A stretch of DNA of 64,000 bases from Pedobacter steynii (GCF_001721645.1 NZ_CP017141.1:4774001-4838000), one strand, 5' to 3'. Shown: positions 9,305 to 18,419, counted from the stretch's first letter. Notes: generated by a model from the letters alone, not told the origin. A program made the numbers and translations.

Positions 9305-9820
9305 CTTTTCGGGGGCCGGTTCTGCAGCTATATTTTCCATTTCCACGGAGAACAATACGCTGGTAATTTTCCAGGAACCATTTGCCCTGATTAAGGCCCA
9401 GCTTTCTTTGCCCCAGTTTTGTTTCTTTCCTTTTCTCCAGTAACTATAATCGAAGGTGATGGCAGCGATACGTTCATCCCCTTCGATTTTTACATTATAG
9501 AATTTTTCTTCCTGTGGTTCTTGTTCTTCCATAATTCCCCTGAAAAATCCTCTGGGACTATCTTTAAAGAAGTTGTTCTTCAGGTTCTTGTTTTTACTGA
9601 GGAAATGTTGATGACTCTTTTCTTTATCTACGCCTATCCAGACCACCGGAGCGTCGTGGAACAACCGGTAGAATTTGGTACTATCTTTTTCGATAATACT
9701 GGCTCCGAAATCAGCCACTACTTTTTCCAGTTCTTTTTTGATACCGGGATCTAGCTGCTGTGCCTGAATTTTTGCATGGAAACAAAGTGTAATAAGAATA
9801 ATAAAAAGAGGTGTTTTCAT
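9302..9820 (-). CDS. Exported SnoaL/NTF2-like (DUF4440-type) protein
   Basis: 172 residues with a cleavable signal peptide ending near residue 21 (CFHAKIQAQQ). The rest fits the cone-shaped NTF2/SnoaL fold: an N-terminal helix (KKELEKVVADFGASIIEKD), a turn with FHDAPVVWIG, then strands ending in KQNWGKESWALIRANGSWKI, the usual final sheet of DUF4440-like proteins. Members bind small molecules or act as isomerases, but no catalytic set can be assigned here. It is transcribed alone and shares the terminator with the convergent lipoprotein gene. Confidence 0.65.
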   Translation of the reverse strand: MKTPLFIILITLCFHAKIQAQQLDPGIKKELEKVVADFGASIIEKDSTKFYRLFHDAPVVWIGVDKEKSHQHFLSKNKNLKNNFFKDSPRGFFRGIMEEQEPQEEKFYNVKIEGDERIAAITFDYSYWRKGKKQNWGKESWALIRANGSWKITSVLFSVEMENIAAEPAPEK

Positions 9821-10002
9821 GAGTTGTTTTTTGTTTAGGAATAAAGATATTCAATAGAAAGGGGAACAAATCAAAGCAATGACGGAAAGGACCGGATGGT
9901 CGACCGACAGCGCCCGATATCCGACAAATAAAAAGGGAAAAGAGAACATTTTGTGGAGCTGAGGTGTTAATATCATAGTCATTGTAAACAAAAACAGGTC
10001 TT

Positions 10003-10542
10003 ATGAATAGCATCAACAGAAATCAACCGGAAGAAAATCAGAAAAACTTAAATGGAGAGCAGGCTTTAGAAAAGGTAAGAGAGATGATCAGTCAATCGGA
10101 CATTTGTTTCTTTTGTACCGAACCCCTAAGCGGACCCTCTAAAGGGGTAAGGCCAATGAGCGTTCAGCAAGTGGATGAACAGGGATACCTTTGGATTGTG
10201 AGTGCTAACGATAGTCATACCAACCAGGAGATTGCAGTTGATCCGCATGTTAAGCTCTATTTTCAGGGTTCAAAACATTCCGATTTTCTTTATCTGAATG
10301 GGGAGGCTGAGATCATTAATGACCGGTCAAAAATCAGAGAATTGTGGAGTCCTGTAATGAAAACATGGTTTACGGAAGGAGAAAATGATCCAAGGATCTC
10401 CCTGATTAAAATTCTTCCTGAGGAAGGTTATTACTGGGATACCAAACATGGTAATTTCGTTGCCGGCATAAAGATGTTGCTGGGCGCGGCAACAGGAAAA
10501 ACCCTGGATGATTCTATAGAAGGAAAATTGAACCTGGGATAA
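10003..10542 (+). CDS. Pyridoxamine 5'-phosphate oxidase-like general stress protein
   Basis: 179 residues, cytoplasmic, no signal peptide. It has the split-barrel flavin-binding fold seen in general stress proteins: the first strand region DICFFCTEPLSGPSKGVRPMSV, then GYLWIVSANDSHTNQEI and VKLYFQGSKHSDFLYLNGEAEI, and a C-terminal WDTKHGNFVAG segment. Proteins of this group bind FMN or F420-like cofactors, and their substrate is usually unknown. It sits alone between two terminators, and stress induction is known for relatives but not visible here. Confidence 0.78.
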   Translation: MNSINRNQPEENQKNLNGEQALEKVREMISQSDICFFCTEPLSGPSKGVRPMSVQQVDEQGYLWIVSANDSHTNQEIAVDPHVKLYFQGSKHSDFLYLNGEAEIINDRSKIRELWSPVMKTWFTEGENDPRISLIKILPEEGYYWDTKHGNFVAGIKMLLGAATGKTLDDSIEGKLNLG

Positions 10543-10556
10543 TGATAGGGCTGAAA

Positions 10557-10600
10557 AATGGTGTATTGAACTTATAGGAGTTTCAATACACCATTGGTTT
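10557..10600. terminator. Bidirectional intrinsic terminator
   Basis: A perfect 14-base stem, AATGGTGTATTGAA and TTCAATACACCATT, with an 11-base loop lies between convergent genes. The flanking A and T tracts support use from both sides. Confidence 0.8.
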
Positions 10601-10602
10601 TA

Positions 10603-10908
10603 TTATTTAATTTTTACTTCTTTCACATCAATCAGATCAGGACCATTCTCAACCGGATACCCTGCTACTTTCGTCCCTTTTAGTACGACATCTTTATCTG
10701 CAAAAGTATCCAGATCAACAGCAGTGCTTTTCAGCGCATAGGTTTTGTCGCCTGATTGAATGGTGTGACTGCCGTACTGATAAGTAGTCATTCCTGACTT
10801 CTGGATTTTTCCGCTGAGTTCTATCATGTTTTTATCTCCTGAAGGTTTCATGGTGCTGCAACCGGCAAATGCAAAGCCTGCAACAAGAAGGATTAATAGT
10901 TTTTTCAT
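10603..10908 (-). CDS. Small OB-fold-like lipoprotein
   Basis: 101 residues with the lipoprotein signal MKKLLILLVAGFAFAGCSTM, Cys at residue 17. The mature part is about 80 residues of alternating beta strands (IELSGKIQKSGMTTYQYGSHTI, KTYALKSTAVDL, KDVVLKGTKVAGYPV, LIDVKEVKI), which resembles small OB-fold lipoproteins of the DUF5818 or NlpE-OB kind. No active site is visible and I cannot give a function. It is monocistronic and ends at the shared terminator. Confidence 0.7.
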   Translation of the reverse strand: MKKLLILLVAGFAFAGCSTMKPSGDKNMIELSGKIQKSGMTTYQYGSHTIQSGDKTYALKSTAVDLDTFADKDVVLKGTKVAGYPVENGPDLIDVKEVKIK

Positions 10909-10963
10909 ATGCGCTATAACGTTAAAACTTAAAGTTATGCAACAGTTCCTGATAAATAAGTTT

Positions 10964-12115
10964 TCAACTCTTTTTCTTTTTACTCTTTTTTCCGAATTTT
11001 CTGTTGTACCAGATAATAAATCCGGTTACCGGCAGACTTGTACCAATCAGACTGACTATGAAGGCAATAATCTTTCCGGGAAGGCCTAAAACCTGGCCCA
11101 GGTGAATGTCGTAATTGAGTCGCCTGAGTTTGGTGCCAAAAGGTGCTTCCTGGTAAGTTGCAGCGTAGTAGGCTTCTTTTTTGATTTCCTGCCCCGTATG
11201 CCGGTCGAAGTGTAAGCTTTGGTTGGCGTAGGTTTTTCCCAGGCTCGCAATCGCATTGATCTCTATGCTGGAGCTGCTATTTGAGGTGTCGGGTGTCCGG
11301 TAGGTATAGCCATCTGCATCTGGAAAACGTTGCATGGTCAGGTCCAGGCTGTGGTCCAGGACCCGTCCGATGCCAGGTCCGGTATTCACCTTTGTACTGT
11401 CGGAGAGCGTGGCTTTCCAGGCTGGGAGTGAAGCTCCGCCGGAAGTACTCCAATATAGTCCGTTGCTGAACCATTTGAGGCCATAGATCATGCCGGTCAA
11501 TGAAAGAATCAGCAGAAGTATCATGGAATAAAAACCCAATACATTATGCAGGTCTATATTGATTCTCTTCCATTTTGCAGTCCATTTGATCTTGAAACTT
11601 TTATCTCTGGTAGATTTGTTCCATTTCTTAGGATACCACCAGACCAGCCCTGTAATCAAAAGAAAAACAAAGATGAGTGTTCCGTAATTGACTATAAGTC
11701 GTCCGGTATTCCAGGGCAACCATAAGGTCCGGTGACCTTCTTCCATCAGATAAAAGAACTTTGTTGTTTTGTTGAGCATGATTCTTTTTTCCAGGACCTT
11801 CCCGCTGTAAGGATCCAAAAAGAGCAACATCGGATTGTTATCCCAGTTTTTAACAACGACTTCAATGGCCTGTGTTTTCTTATAGGTAACCATTGAAACC
11901 GGTTCGCCCGGGAAAATTTCCTGAACGATACCGGTAATCCTGGAAGGACGGATAACCGGTTTGGCTTGCTGACTGATGCGGACGGGCGGGTAGATGAGGT
12001 CTTTGATCTCTTCACTAAATACGAAGAGACAGGCTGTCAGACAGACGATAAACATGATGATGCCGGAGATCAGGCCTAGCCAGAGGTGTAGCCAGTTATT
12101 AATTTTTCTAAACAT
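10964..12115 (-). CDS. PepSY-associated transmembrane protein (iron-regulated type)
   Basis: 383 residues. Four strongly hydrophobic helices are seen: near residues 10-35, 140-162, 190-215 and 340-368. Two PepSY-like periplasmic segments lie between them, and the start MFRKINNWLHLWLGLISG is the classical beginning of the PepSY_TM family, followed by a conserved His pattern (DLHNVLGFYSM). Such proteins accompany siderophore receptors and are thought to assist ferric-siderophore reduction or transport in the inner membrane. It is the last gene of the iron block, but a strong terminator separates it from the DUF4374 gene, so it may have lower or separate expression. The C-terminus is Lys-rich. 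Confidence 0.85.
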   Translation of the reverse strand: MFRKINNWLHLWLGLISGIIMFIVCLTACLFVFSEEIKDLIYPPVRISQQAKPVIRPSRITGIVQEIFPGEPVSMVTYKKTQAIEVVVKNWDNNPMLLFLDPYSGKVLEKRIMLNKTTKFFYLMEEGHRTLWLPWNTGRLIVNYGTLIFVFLLITGLVWWYPKKWNKSTRDKSFKIKWTAKWKRINIDLHNVLGFYSMILLLILSLTGMIYGLKWFSNGLYWSTSGGASLPAWKATLSDSTKVNTGPGIGRVLDHSLDLTMQRFPDADGYTYRTPDTSNSSSSIEINAIASLGKTYANQSLHFDRHTGQEIKKEAYYAATYQEAPFGTKLRRLNYDIHLGQVLGLPGKIIAFIVSLIGTSLPVTGFIIWYNRKFGKKSKKKKS

Positions 12116-12132
12116 TTCGGAGGAACAGCTAT

Positions 12133-12166
12133 AAAAAAGGTCGCAGCAGGCATACCTGCTGCGACC
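12133..12166 (-). terminator. Intrinsic terminator after the DUF4374 gene
   Basis: On the minus strand a perfect 12-base stem (GGTCGCAGCAGG pairing with CCTGCTGCGACC, 4-base loop) is followed by six T. It sits between the DUF4374 lipoprotein gene and the PepSY gene, within what otherwise looks like one operon. Confidence 0.88.
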
Positions 12167-12180
12167 GGTACAAATGCGTT

Positions 12181-13395
12181 TTACTTAAATCTGGATAAGG
12201 TACTTATATAGTCAACACCTTTAATTTCAAGACCTTTTGTGAGCTTTGCTGAAGAAATATCATACGTCCATACAAATTTGCCTTGCGAGGAAGAAGAGAT
12301 GGCGATATAAGCTTTATTATCTTCAACCAATACCGGCGAAACCAATACCCCTTTGTCTAAAGGCAGGTCCAGTTTTGTTCTTGTTTTATTTACGACATCA
12401 ATCACATAGTATTCAAAAACATCTTTATTGTTGTAATCGTCAAATTCTACCAGCAGGTCTTTTCTTCCCATACGGGTAATGGCTTTTCCATTTCCTAAAT
12501 CCCAAAGACCGTAGTATTCGCGGTTTCCATCGCTGATTGCAGACAGGTTAAAGAAGTAATCGCTGTCAAAAGCAGTTGCTCCGTTTTTGATTCTAAAGAT
12601 TCCGGTAGGTTTAGCTGGATTTACGCCCCAGCGGTCGCCGGTATTACTGATCATATACACATCATTGTTGTAATTTACAGAATTGGGAGTGATGGGTGCA
12701 AAGGATCCCGGATAAGTAGAACGGGTATCTTTGGTGATGGTCACCTGATCTAAAGCAGGGTAAGGCGCACTGGCCAGGTAAGCAGTATCCGTGGCCGTCC
12801 AGTTTGAATTGTAAATGGCATAAGTGACATAAAGCTTATCTCCTTTTAAGAAGCAGGAACTGGTATAGATGCTCTTGTCAGTAGGCTGAAGCAATTGTTT
12901 CCCAAATGATCCTGTTTTAACGATAGTCATGCTTTCAGTATTGACAATGGTATAGTTCATGATGGCGTTTGCTGCGGTAGAATTTCCTCCGCTGAACAAT
13001 ACGGTGTTGTCATTTAACCAGTAGCCGTTCATTACATTTCCTGTTACCGGAATGGCTGCAACTTCTGTCAGTATTGAGTTTTCAAGCTTACTTTTGCTAA
13101 ATTTATTATTGGCGAGGTTGTAATAGAAACCATTTTTTAACAGGCGGCTCCAACCTGATATTTCTGTACCTTTTCCTACAGTTGTCACTACTCCTGTACT
13201 GAGGTCTCCTGTAGTCAGGAGGTATAATGCCGTGGGATTGTTCAGGCCCCCAACAATGGCAAATTTGTTGGCATCAGGCGTCGTGGTATCAACAGGGTTT
13301 TCTGTTTTTGAACTTTTCTTACAGGCGGCAAAAGATAAACTTGCTCCAAGGGCAAGCAGCGCTATCGTACGCATGGTCTTATTGGATGTTTTCAT
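12181..13395 (-). CDS. DUF4374 family surface lipoprotein of the siderophore locus
   Basis: 404 residues with a lipoprotein signal (ALLALGASLSFAACKKSSK, Cys near residue 26). The mature protein has repeated strand blades like a beta-propeller. DUF4374 proteins are found next to TonB-dependent siderophore receptors in Bacteroidota and are believed to act with the receptor at the surface or in the periplasm. The gene follows the receptor gene by 42 bases. It is paralogous to the lipoprotein at 16661-17851: both carry ITKDTRS and an FD-x-DYFFNLS block at matching positions and end in a similar KGL-x-I-(K/R)G ... (R/K)FK tail. Confidence 0.85.
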   Translation of the reverse strand: MKTSNKTMRTIALLALGASLSFAACKKSSKTENPVDTTTPDANKFAIVGGLNNPTALYLLTTGDLSTGVVTTVGKGTEISGWSRLLKNGFYYNLANNKFSKSKLENSILTEVAAIPVTGNVMNGYWLNDNTVLFSGGNSTAANAIMNYTIVNTESMTIVKTGSFGKQLLQPTDKSIYTSSCFLKGDKLYVTYAIYNSNWTATDTAYLASAPYPALDQVTITKDTRSTYPGSFAPITPNSVNYNNDVYMISNTGDRWGVNPAKPTGIFRIKNGATAFDSDYFFNLSAISDGNREYYGLWDLGNGKAITRMGRKDLLVEFDDYNNKDVFEYYVIDVVNKTRTKLDLPLDKGVLVSPVLVEDNKAYIAISSSSQGKFVWTYDISSAKLTKGLEIKGVDYISTLSRFK

Positions 13396-13437
13396 TTTTT
13401 ATATTGTGTTTGATGTTTATACTTTGAAGAATGCTGG

Positions 13438-15801
13438 TTATCTGATGAAGTACCTGAATTTGATAAAGAATGCCCTTCCTGGCCTTTGAAGACGGAAATT
13501 ATCGTAAGCCATGGTATCAAGGATATTTCTGGATTCCAGAGCGATGTTGTATTTGCCTTCCTGTACTGAGTAGGTTAGTGTTGCATTGTGGATGGTTTGT
13601 CCTGGGATCTGATCTTTACTGGCCACGGTTCCATGGGCTGGCCATGCGAGGTAGAAAAAGTGTGTATATTGAGTAAACCAGTTCAACTGAATTCTGCTCC
13701 CTTTGCCCAGTAAGTCATTTTTTCCGATACCCAGATCTGCATTTCCATATAACCAGGGCTGGTTTGGAAGTCGTTCATTAAAAGAACTGAGGTTTTGGTC
13801 CTTCTGGATCGCATTCATATAACTCGCATTGATCGTGAAGGATAACAGTCCTTTGTAATGATACCTCAGCTCGGCATCCAGTCCGGTAATGCGGATTTTT
13901 CCCATATTTTTATAGGAAGAGAAAACTCCACCGGGAATTTCCTGAATGAAATCTTTTGCATTGCGGTAAAAAGCAGATGCTTCCAGGGCAAAACGATGGT
14001 CGTTCAACTGTTTAGAAAAATAAGCGCCGAAGTTAATATTGTCGCTACTTTCCGGCAGCAGCAGCGGGTTGGCCAGAATCAGGTCTCCGTTTCCAAAGAG
14101 CTCCTCGACTTCCGGCAATCGGTAAGCATGTTCAAATGAAGCTTTAATCCCGATTTCTTCCGTTATCTTATAACGGGTTGCTAATCCATAACCATAGTAA
14201 TTGCTGGTTTTATCGGCCTCTTCTTTTACATAACCGGTACTGTTAAAGTATTTTGCTGTTCGGATATAGCTGTGCAGGCGATAGTATTTGGCAAAAACTG
14301 ACGTGCTTAGCCGTTCACTAAACAACTGGTTTTGCCAGGATAGTCCTAATATTCCTTTATCCAGTTTATTCGGCACATCCAGTGCATTTGCATTCTGGTT
14401 TGAGCTAAATGTTTCTAATCCTTTTCTTCTTCCGGCATTGAGGGTGTAATTCAGACTGAAAGAGTTATTTTGATCCAGGAGATAAGATAAATTTGTCCTT
14501 ACAATGGCAAAGTTATTGGTGGATTTGAAGATGGACATCTGTCCTCTCTCTCCAAAATTCTTATCATAGGCAGTGATGTGACCAGACCAGTCATATCTTG
14601 CCGCGGAGGTATCTACAGTCGTATTCTTTTCTTTTGCATAAGTCGCGAAAAGACTTGCGCTCAATCCCTTTACAAAGAGGTCTGTTTTTTTAAATTTCAG
14701 ACTGGGCATGATGAAATCTCCAAAGGAATGAAGTTTTCCATATACTTTTTCCTGTACTGCTCCAGTCTGACGTTCTTTATAGCTGGAAGAATAGAGCAGG
14801 CCTACCATCAGGACATCTGCCCAGCTCTTGTCGCGGAAACCAGCTTCTAATTGACCCATTCCTGAGTGGAAACCGTCGTTAAATCTTTTGAATTTTCCCG
14901 GAACATAACGGTGCTGATTGTAATCGTAAACTTCGATTCCTTTCATGGTGTAATCATTGTCAGCATAGTTGTAAAAACCATTTGCGTTGACGGTGAATCC
15001 TGTTTTTTCATCGGTGTGTCGTGCACTGAGTGCCGTTCTATGGCTGTTGAAAGAGCCATAGCTATAGCTCATATCCAGGTATTGTTTAACCTGCTGATTG
15101 GTAATTATATTTACCGCACCACCCAGTGCATCAGCCCCCAGCTCTACAGGTACCACGCCTTTGTATACATTTATTCTTTGGGCCAGGTTTACCGGAATAT
15201 TGTTCAGTGTCATGGTACTTCCGAAGCTTTCCATCGGGATGCCGTCGATGAAAAACTTAACTTGTTTCCCGGAGAGTCCGTTGATGGAAAAGTTGAAATC
15301 CGAACCCATTCCGCCTGTTTCCCTTACCCGGATTCCGGTGCTTTTACTCAGTACCTGGTTCAGATCGGTGGAGGTATTCACCAGGTTTTTCAATTCTATT
15401 GCATTTGCATTGAATCCTGATTCAGCCAGTTTTCTTTTTTCAGTTTTCCCGACAACGTTTATGGTCTGCATTTGCTGGTCGTCATGCTGAAGGCTGATAT
15501 CCAGGATCAGAAGCTGTTCACGGGCAGGGATGGATACATTTTGTTTTTTAGTCAGGTAACCGACCGCAGATACTTCTATGGTATATGATCCGGCTTTAAT
15601 TGCAGAAAACTGATAGCTGCCATCCGCTGTACTTGCTGTTCCAAGTTTTAAGGAACGGATTCGGATAGATGCAGCTTCTATGGGTTGAAAATCAGTAGAT
15701 TGAATTTTACCTCTGAGGCTGGATTGCCCGGAATTCTGGGCATAGGAGAAGAAATTAAGGGCACAAAAAAGCCCTGTCAGCAGAATTTTGTTAATTTGCA
15801 T
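13438..15801 (-). CDS. TonB-dependent receptor, siderophore type
   Basis: 787 residues: signal peptide to about residue 21, a carboxypeptidase-regulatory-like beta-sandwich at 25-110 (LRGKIQSTDFQPIEAASIRI), a plug domain near 120-240 with VRETGGMGSDFNFSINGLSG and GADALGGAVNIITN, then a barrel ending in an aromatic-rich strand (FFIKFRYFIR). The size and plug are those of siderophore or heme receptors rather than of SusC, which is about 1000 residues. Its neighbours are an anti-sigma factor and ECF sigma factor upstream and DUF4374 and PepSY genes downstream, which together point to ferric-siderophore uptake. The substrate is not deducible. Confidence 0.92.
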   Translation of the reverse strand: MQINKILLTGLFCALNFFSYAQNSGQSSLRGKIQSTDFQPIEAASIRIRSLKLGTASTADGSYQFSAIKAGSYTIEVSAVGYLTKKQNVSIPAREQLLILDISLQHDDQQMQTINVVGKTEKRKLAESGFNANAIELKNLVNTSTDLNQVLSKSTGIRVRETGGMGSDFNFSINGLSGKQVKFFIDGIPMESFGSTMTLNNIPVNLAQRINVYKGVVPVELGADALGGAVNIITNQQVKQYLDMSYSYGSFNSHRTALSARHTDEKTGFTVNANGFYNYADNDYTMKGIEVYDYNQHRYVPGKFKRFNDGFHSGMGQLEAGFRDKSWADVLMVGLLYSSSYKERQTGAVQEKVYGKLHSFGDFIMPSLKFKKTDLFVKGLSASLFATYAKEKNTTVDTSAARYDWSGHITAYDKNFGERGQMSIFKSTNNFAIVRTNLSYLLDQNNSFSLNYTLNAGRRKGLETFSSNQNANALDVPNKLDKGILGLSWQNQLFSERLSTSVFAKYYRLHSYIRTAKYFNSTGYVKEEADKTSNYYGYGLATRYKITEEIGIKASFEHAYRLPEVEELFGNGDLILANPLLLPESSDNINFGAYFSKQLNDHRFALEASAFYRNAKDFIQEIPGGVFSSYKNMGKIRITGLDAELRYHYKGLLSFTINASYMNAIQKDQNLSSFNERLPNQPWLYGNADLGIGKNDLLGKGSRIQLNWFTQYTHFFYLAWPAHGTVASKDQIPGQTIHNATLTYSVQEGKYNIALESRNILDTMAYDNFRLQRPGRAFFIKFRYFIR

Positions 15802-15890
15802 TGATTTTAATTATCAAACGTTAAATCACCCGTTTACCGGGCCGAACCGTACTGTTACCAGCAGTGCGGTTCATTTTTGTTAAACCTGTA

Positions 15891-16580
15891 TTATATCGAT
15901 TGTATTTTCTTGTTTATTCTCATGGCTACATTTAAGGGTAACAGATCTTCCAGATAACGTTGGTCTACCACAATAATTTCGGGAGATTTCCAGTCAACAC
16001 GCACCGCAACATAGGTAATACCTGTTTTTAGGATATAATTTTTTGGTTTCGCTATACCTGAAGAACAGGTATTGAGAAACTGAAGGTTAATGTCATTTGG
16101 AGACTCATTTCTGACCAGCACGGCATCACAGAAGCTGACATCTCCTGAATACATAGATTGATTTAGAACCGCATGTACGTTGGTTTTTGGAAGTGCCGTC
16201 AGGATTAATCCACCGATATTTTTTTCTATTGTTCCATCTGTTCCGAAGTTTTTAATATTGACAAAAGTTGTCTTTATAGATTGGTTCTGATGGTAGAAGA
16301 AAAACAAAGCGGATAAACTGATCAAAAGGCTGGCAGCGATTCCATAGCGATACAGTTGAAGTCTTTTAATCCTGTTTTTCTGATCCTTTGCCAGGGTAGA
16401 ACGATGAATGCTGTTCCAAAGGGACTGCTCTATTTCCTGTTCTTCTTCCAGACTGTGTAGGGAAGGGGGAGCTTCTTCATCCGAATCCATCCATGCCAGA
16501 ACCTCCTGAATTTCTTCAGGGCTGCATAAGCCGGAGTGGTATTTTTTTAATAATTCTGCTGTGATGTTCTGATCGCCCAT
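15891..16580 (-). CDS. FecR-like anti-sigma factor
   Basis: 229 residues. The cytoplasmic N-terminal part (ITAELLKKYHSGLCSPEEIQEVLAWM) matches the start of FecR-type anti-sigma factors, one transmembrane helix lies at about residues 78-95 (YGIAASLLISLSALFFFY), and a periplasmic beta-rich domain follows. FecR proteins relay occupancy of the TonB receptor to an ECF sigma factor. It is shorter than usual FecR (about 320 residues) and its periplasmic part is divergent, so the signal may be received differently. It is 89 bases upstream of the receptor gene. The sigma factor gene is not adjacent: a DUF4374-like gene lies between them. Confidence 0.75.
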   Translation of the reverse strand: MGDQNITAELLKKYHSGLCSPEEIQEVLAWMDSDEEAPPSLHSLEEEQEIEQSLWNSIHRSTLAKDQKNRIKRLQLYRYGIAASLLISLSALFFFYHQNQSIKTTFVNIKNFGTDGTIEKNIGGLILTALPKTNVHAVLNQSMYSGDVSFCDAVLVRNESPNDINLQFLNTCSSGIAKPKNYILKTGITYVAVRVDWKSPEIIVVDQRYLEDLLPLNVAMRINKKIQSI

Positions 16581-16660
16581 TACTATAGAGTAGACCGAAA
16601 GCAGAATTACCCCTACGTCTTATTTAGATTTTTTTTAAATAAGATGTGGACCTCGTTTTT

Positions 16661-17851
16661 TTATTTGAATTTAGGACAGAAGAGCAGATATGAAGATCCT
16701 GGAGAAACCGTTCCCCGGATTGTTAAACCTTTATTCAATTGATTACTTTTTGAATTGTAGCGATATACCTGTGCCTGATGTTCTTTTTCATTGACAATGA
16801 AATAAGCATTTTTCCCGTCAAAAAAGCCACTGGTACCCCAGATGAAATTTGGTTGATGCTGATCTTTTAATAAGAGCGTCAGGGTTTTCCTATACACATC
16901 GGCGACATAATAATCTGATTTTCCTGTAGACGGAACCGGAGCGCTGACCAGGATAACTTTACCATTTCCGGCAGCAGTTATTCCCAGCAAATGTAATCCG
17001 TTTAACAATTCAGAAAGGTTAAAAAAGTAATCTTTATCAAAAGCATTTGCAGTATTTCCGATTTTATAAAAAGCCGTTGTTGCGGTAGGGTGGTTACCAT
17101 GGTAAAATACGGGAGAAGTGAGGATATACTGATCGCCCTTTTCATCCATAAAGGAATTGAACAGTCCGTTTATGGAAGTTCCGGGAAAGGCCGAGCGTGT
17201 GTCCTTTGTAATTTTCAGCTCATCCATACCCGGATAATTCAATATGGCGAGATAAGAAGTATCACTACAGTGGTTAAAATCAACGCCGAATGAGCTGTAG
17301 CCAAGGTATAACCTCCCATTATGATAACTGCTGAAAGTCTCATGCCTGCTCTGATCCTTAGCGACGGGTAAAGGCCAGGAGTCAGATTTTTTAAGTATCA
17401 TTTGCGTTGGGTCGATGATAAGATATTTATCCCGGTTTGTCTTTCCTCGTCCACTGATATACAGTTCTCCCTGGCCGAGGTCCATGGTGTTTTCAATGAA
17501 GTTGAAATCTTTGAGCTGTAATTTTCCTGCTGGCTGTAATCCCTTGCGGTAGGTATACTTGCTCAACATTTCTGTCTTTTTATCAAGGCTAATCAAAAAA
17601 CTATCCCGGAGGATGACACCCGCACCTAAAGTATTTGAAATGTCTATGCCTTGATCCGTATGGATTAATTCACCGGAATCCAGGCTGTTTAACCAGAGCA
17701 AGCGATCCTGAGTACGGGAGCCTTTTTCTGCATTAATCAGGAGTCCATATTGATATTGTTCTCCGGAATCGACCTGATTTCCGGCTTCTTTAGTCTGACA
17801 GGCGATGAGGCAGCTGCTGATCAGCAGGAGGGCGATATGGGTTATTTTCAT
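16661..17851 (-). CDS. Second DUF4374-like lipoprotein, between sigma and anti-sigma genes
   Basis: 396 residues with a lipoprotein signal (MKITHIALLLISSCLIACQ, Cys at residue 18). It is a divergent paralogue of the DUF4374 protein at 12181-13395: ITKDTRSAFPGTS against ITKDTRSTYPGSF and FDKDYFFNLS against FDSDYFFNLS, with a matching C-terminal KGLTIRG block. Its start codon overlaps the stop of the sigma factor gene by four bases (ATGA on the minus strand), so the two are translationally coupled, and the anti-sigma gene follows after 80 bases. This position is unusual and suggests a part in signalling or stoichiometric expression with the regulator. Confidence 0.8.
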   Translation of the reverse strand: MKITHIALLLISSCLIACQTKEAGNQVDSGEQYQYGLLINAEKGSRTQDRLLWLNSLDSGELIHTDQGIDISNTLGAGVILRDSFLISLDKKTEMLSKYTYRKGLQPAGKLQLKDFNFIENTMDLGQGELYISGRGKTNRDKYLIIDPTQMILKKSDSWPLPVAKDQSRHETFSSYHNGRLYLGYSSFGVDFNHCSDTSYLAILNYPGMDELKITKDTRSAFPGTSINGLFNSFMDEKGDQYILTSPVFYHGNHPTATTAFYKIGNTANAFDKDYFFNLSELLNGLHLLGITAAGNGKVILVSAPVPSTGKSDYYVADVYRKTLTLLLKDQHQPNFIWGTSGFFDGKNAYFIVNEKEHQAQVYRYNSKSNQLNKGLTIRGTVSPGSSYLLFCPKFK

Positions 17852-18399
17852 TCGTTTTTATAAGCCGAAAGATGCTGACGGATGAACGAAAGGGCTTTTG
17901 TAATTTGGTTTTCTACGGTTTTTTCCGAAAGAAGAAGAGAGGCGGCAATCTGACGATTGTTCATCCCATTTTCCCGGCTTAACCTGTAAATCTGCTGGCA
18001 CCGTTCAGGTAACTTCTCTACCAAGGATGCGATTTCTTTGGTGAGAAAGCTAAATGCAACCTGTTTTTCCGTAACTAAATCAGTATCCTTACAATAACGC
18101 ATCGACTCCTCAAGATTTCTTTCCTGCTGAATTTTCTCCCGAAAATAGGTAGATATTTTAAATTTTATGGATCTGACCAGGTATTTTTCTATAGAATCAG
18201 AAATCTGTAGCTCATTGCGTCTTTCCCAGATAGACCTGAAAAGGTCATGGACCATGTCTTTGGAAAGATCCTGATCCTGAAGTTTTTGATAACAAAGGTA
18301 ATAGAGTTTTTTCCAGTAGATTTTATAGACAAGGGCAAATGTCTCCTCATTGATCTGAAAAGGTAGTTCCTGTGCTTTTATTTCTGTAATATCTAACAA
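17848..18399 (-). CDS. ECF-type RNA polymerase sigma factor (FecI-like)
   Basis: 183 residues. Region 2 is seen at about residues 20-85 (YKIYWKKLYYLCYQKL, LSKDMVHDLFRSIWERR), region 4 at about 125-178 (LPERCQQIYRLSRENGMNNRQIAASLLLSEKTVENQITKAL, given here only by its limits). No ATG exists between the upstream in-frame stop and region 2, so translation probably starts at the TTG at 18399; an AGGGGA sequence lies directly before it, closer than ideal. A TAnnTTTG promoter lies about 20 bases upstream, giving a very short leader. It presumably directs transcription of the downstream receptor genes when released by the FecR-like protein. Confidence 0.88.
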   Translation of the reverse strand: MLDITEIKAQELPFQINEETFALVYKIYWKKLYYLCYQKLQDQDLSKDMVHDLFRSIWERRNELQISDSIEKYLVRSIKFKISTYFREKIQQERNLEESMRYCKDTDLVTEKQVAFSFLTKEIASLVEKLPERCQQIYRLSRENGMNNRQIAASLLLSEKTVENQITKALSFIRQHLSAYKNE

Positions 18400-18419
18400 T
18401 CCCCTGTGTGTAATCAGGC

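Noticed and set aside
14866..15420. 184-codon open frame opposite to the TonB receptor gene
   Set aside because: It is antisense to a well-supported receptor, and its composition is that of a mirror frame.
15844..15872. Imperfect hairpin between anti-sigma and TonB receptor genes
   Set aside because: The stem GAACCG...CGGTTC has bulges and the T tract is on the strand opposite to the genes, so it is not a terminator for this operon.
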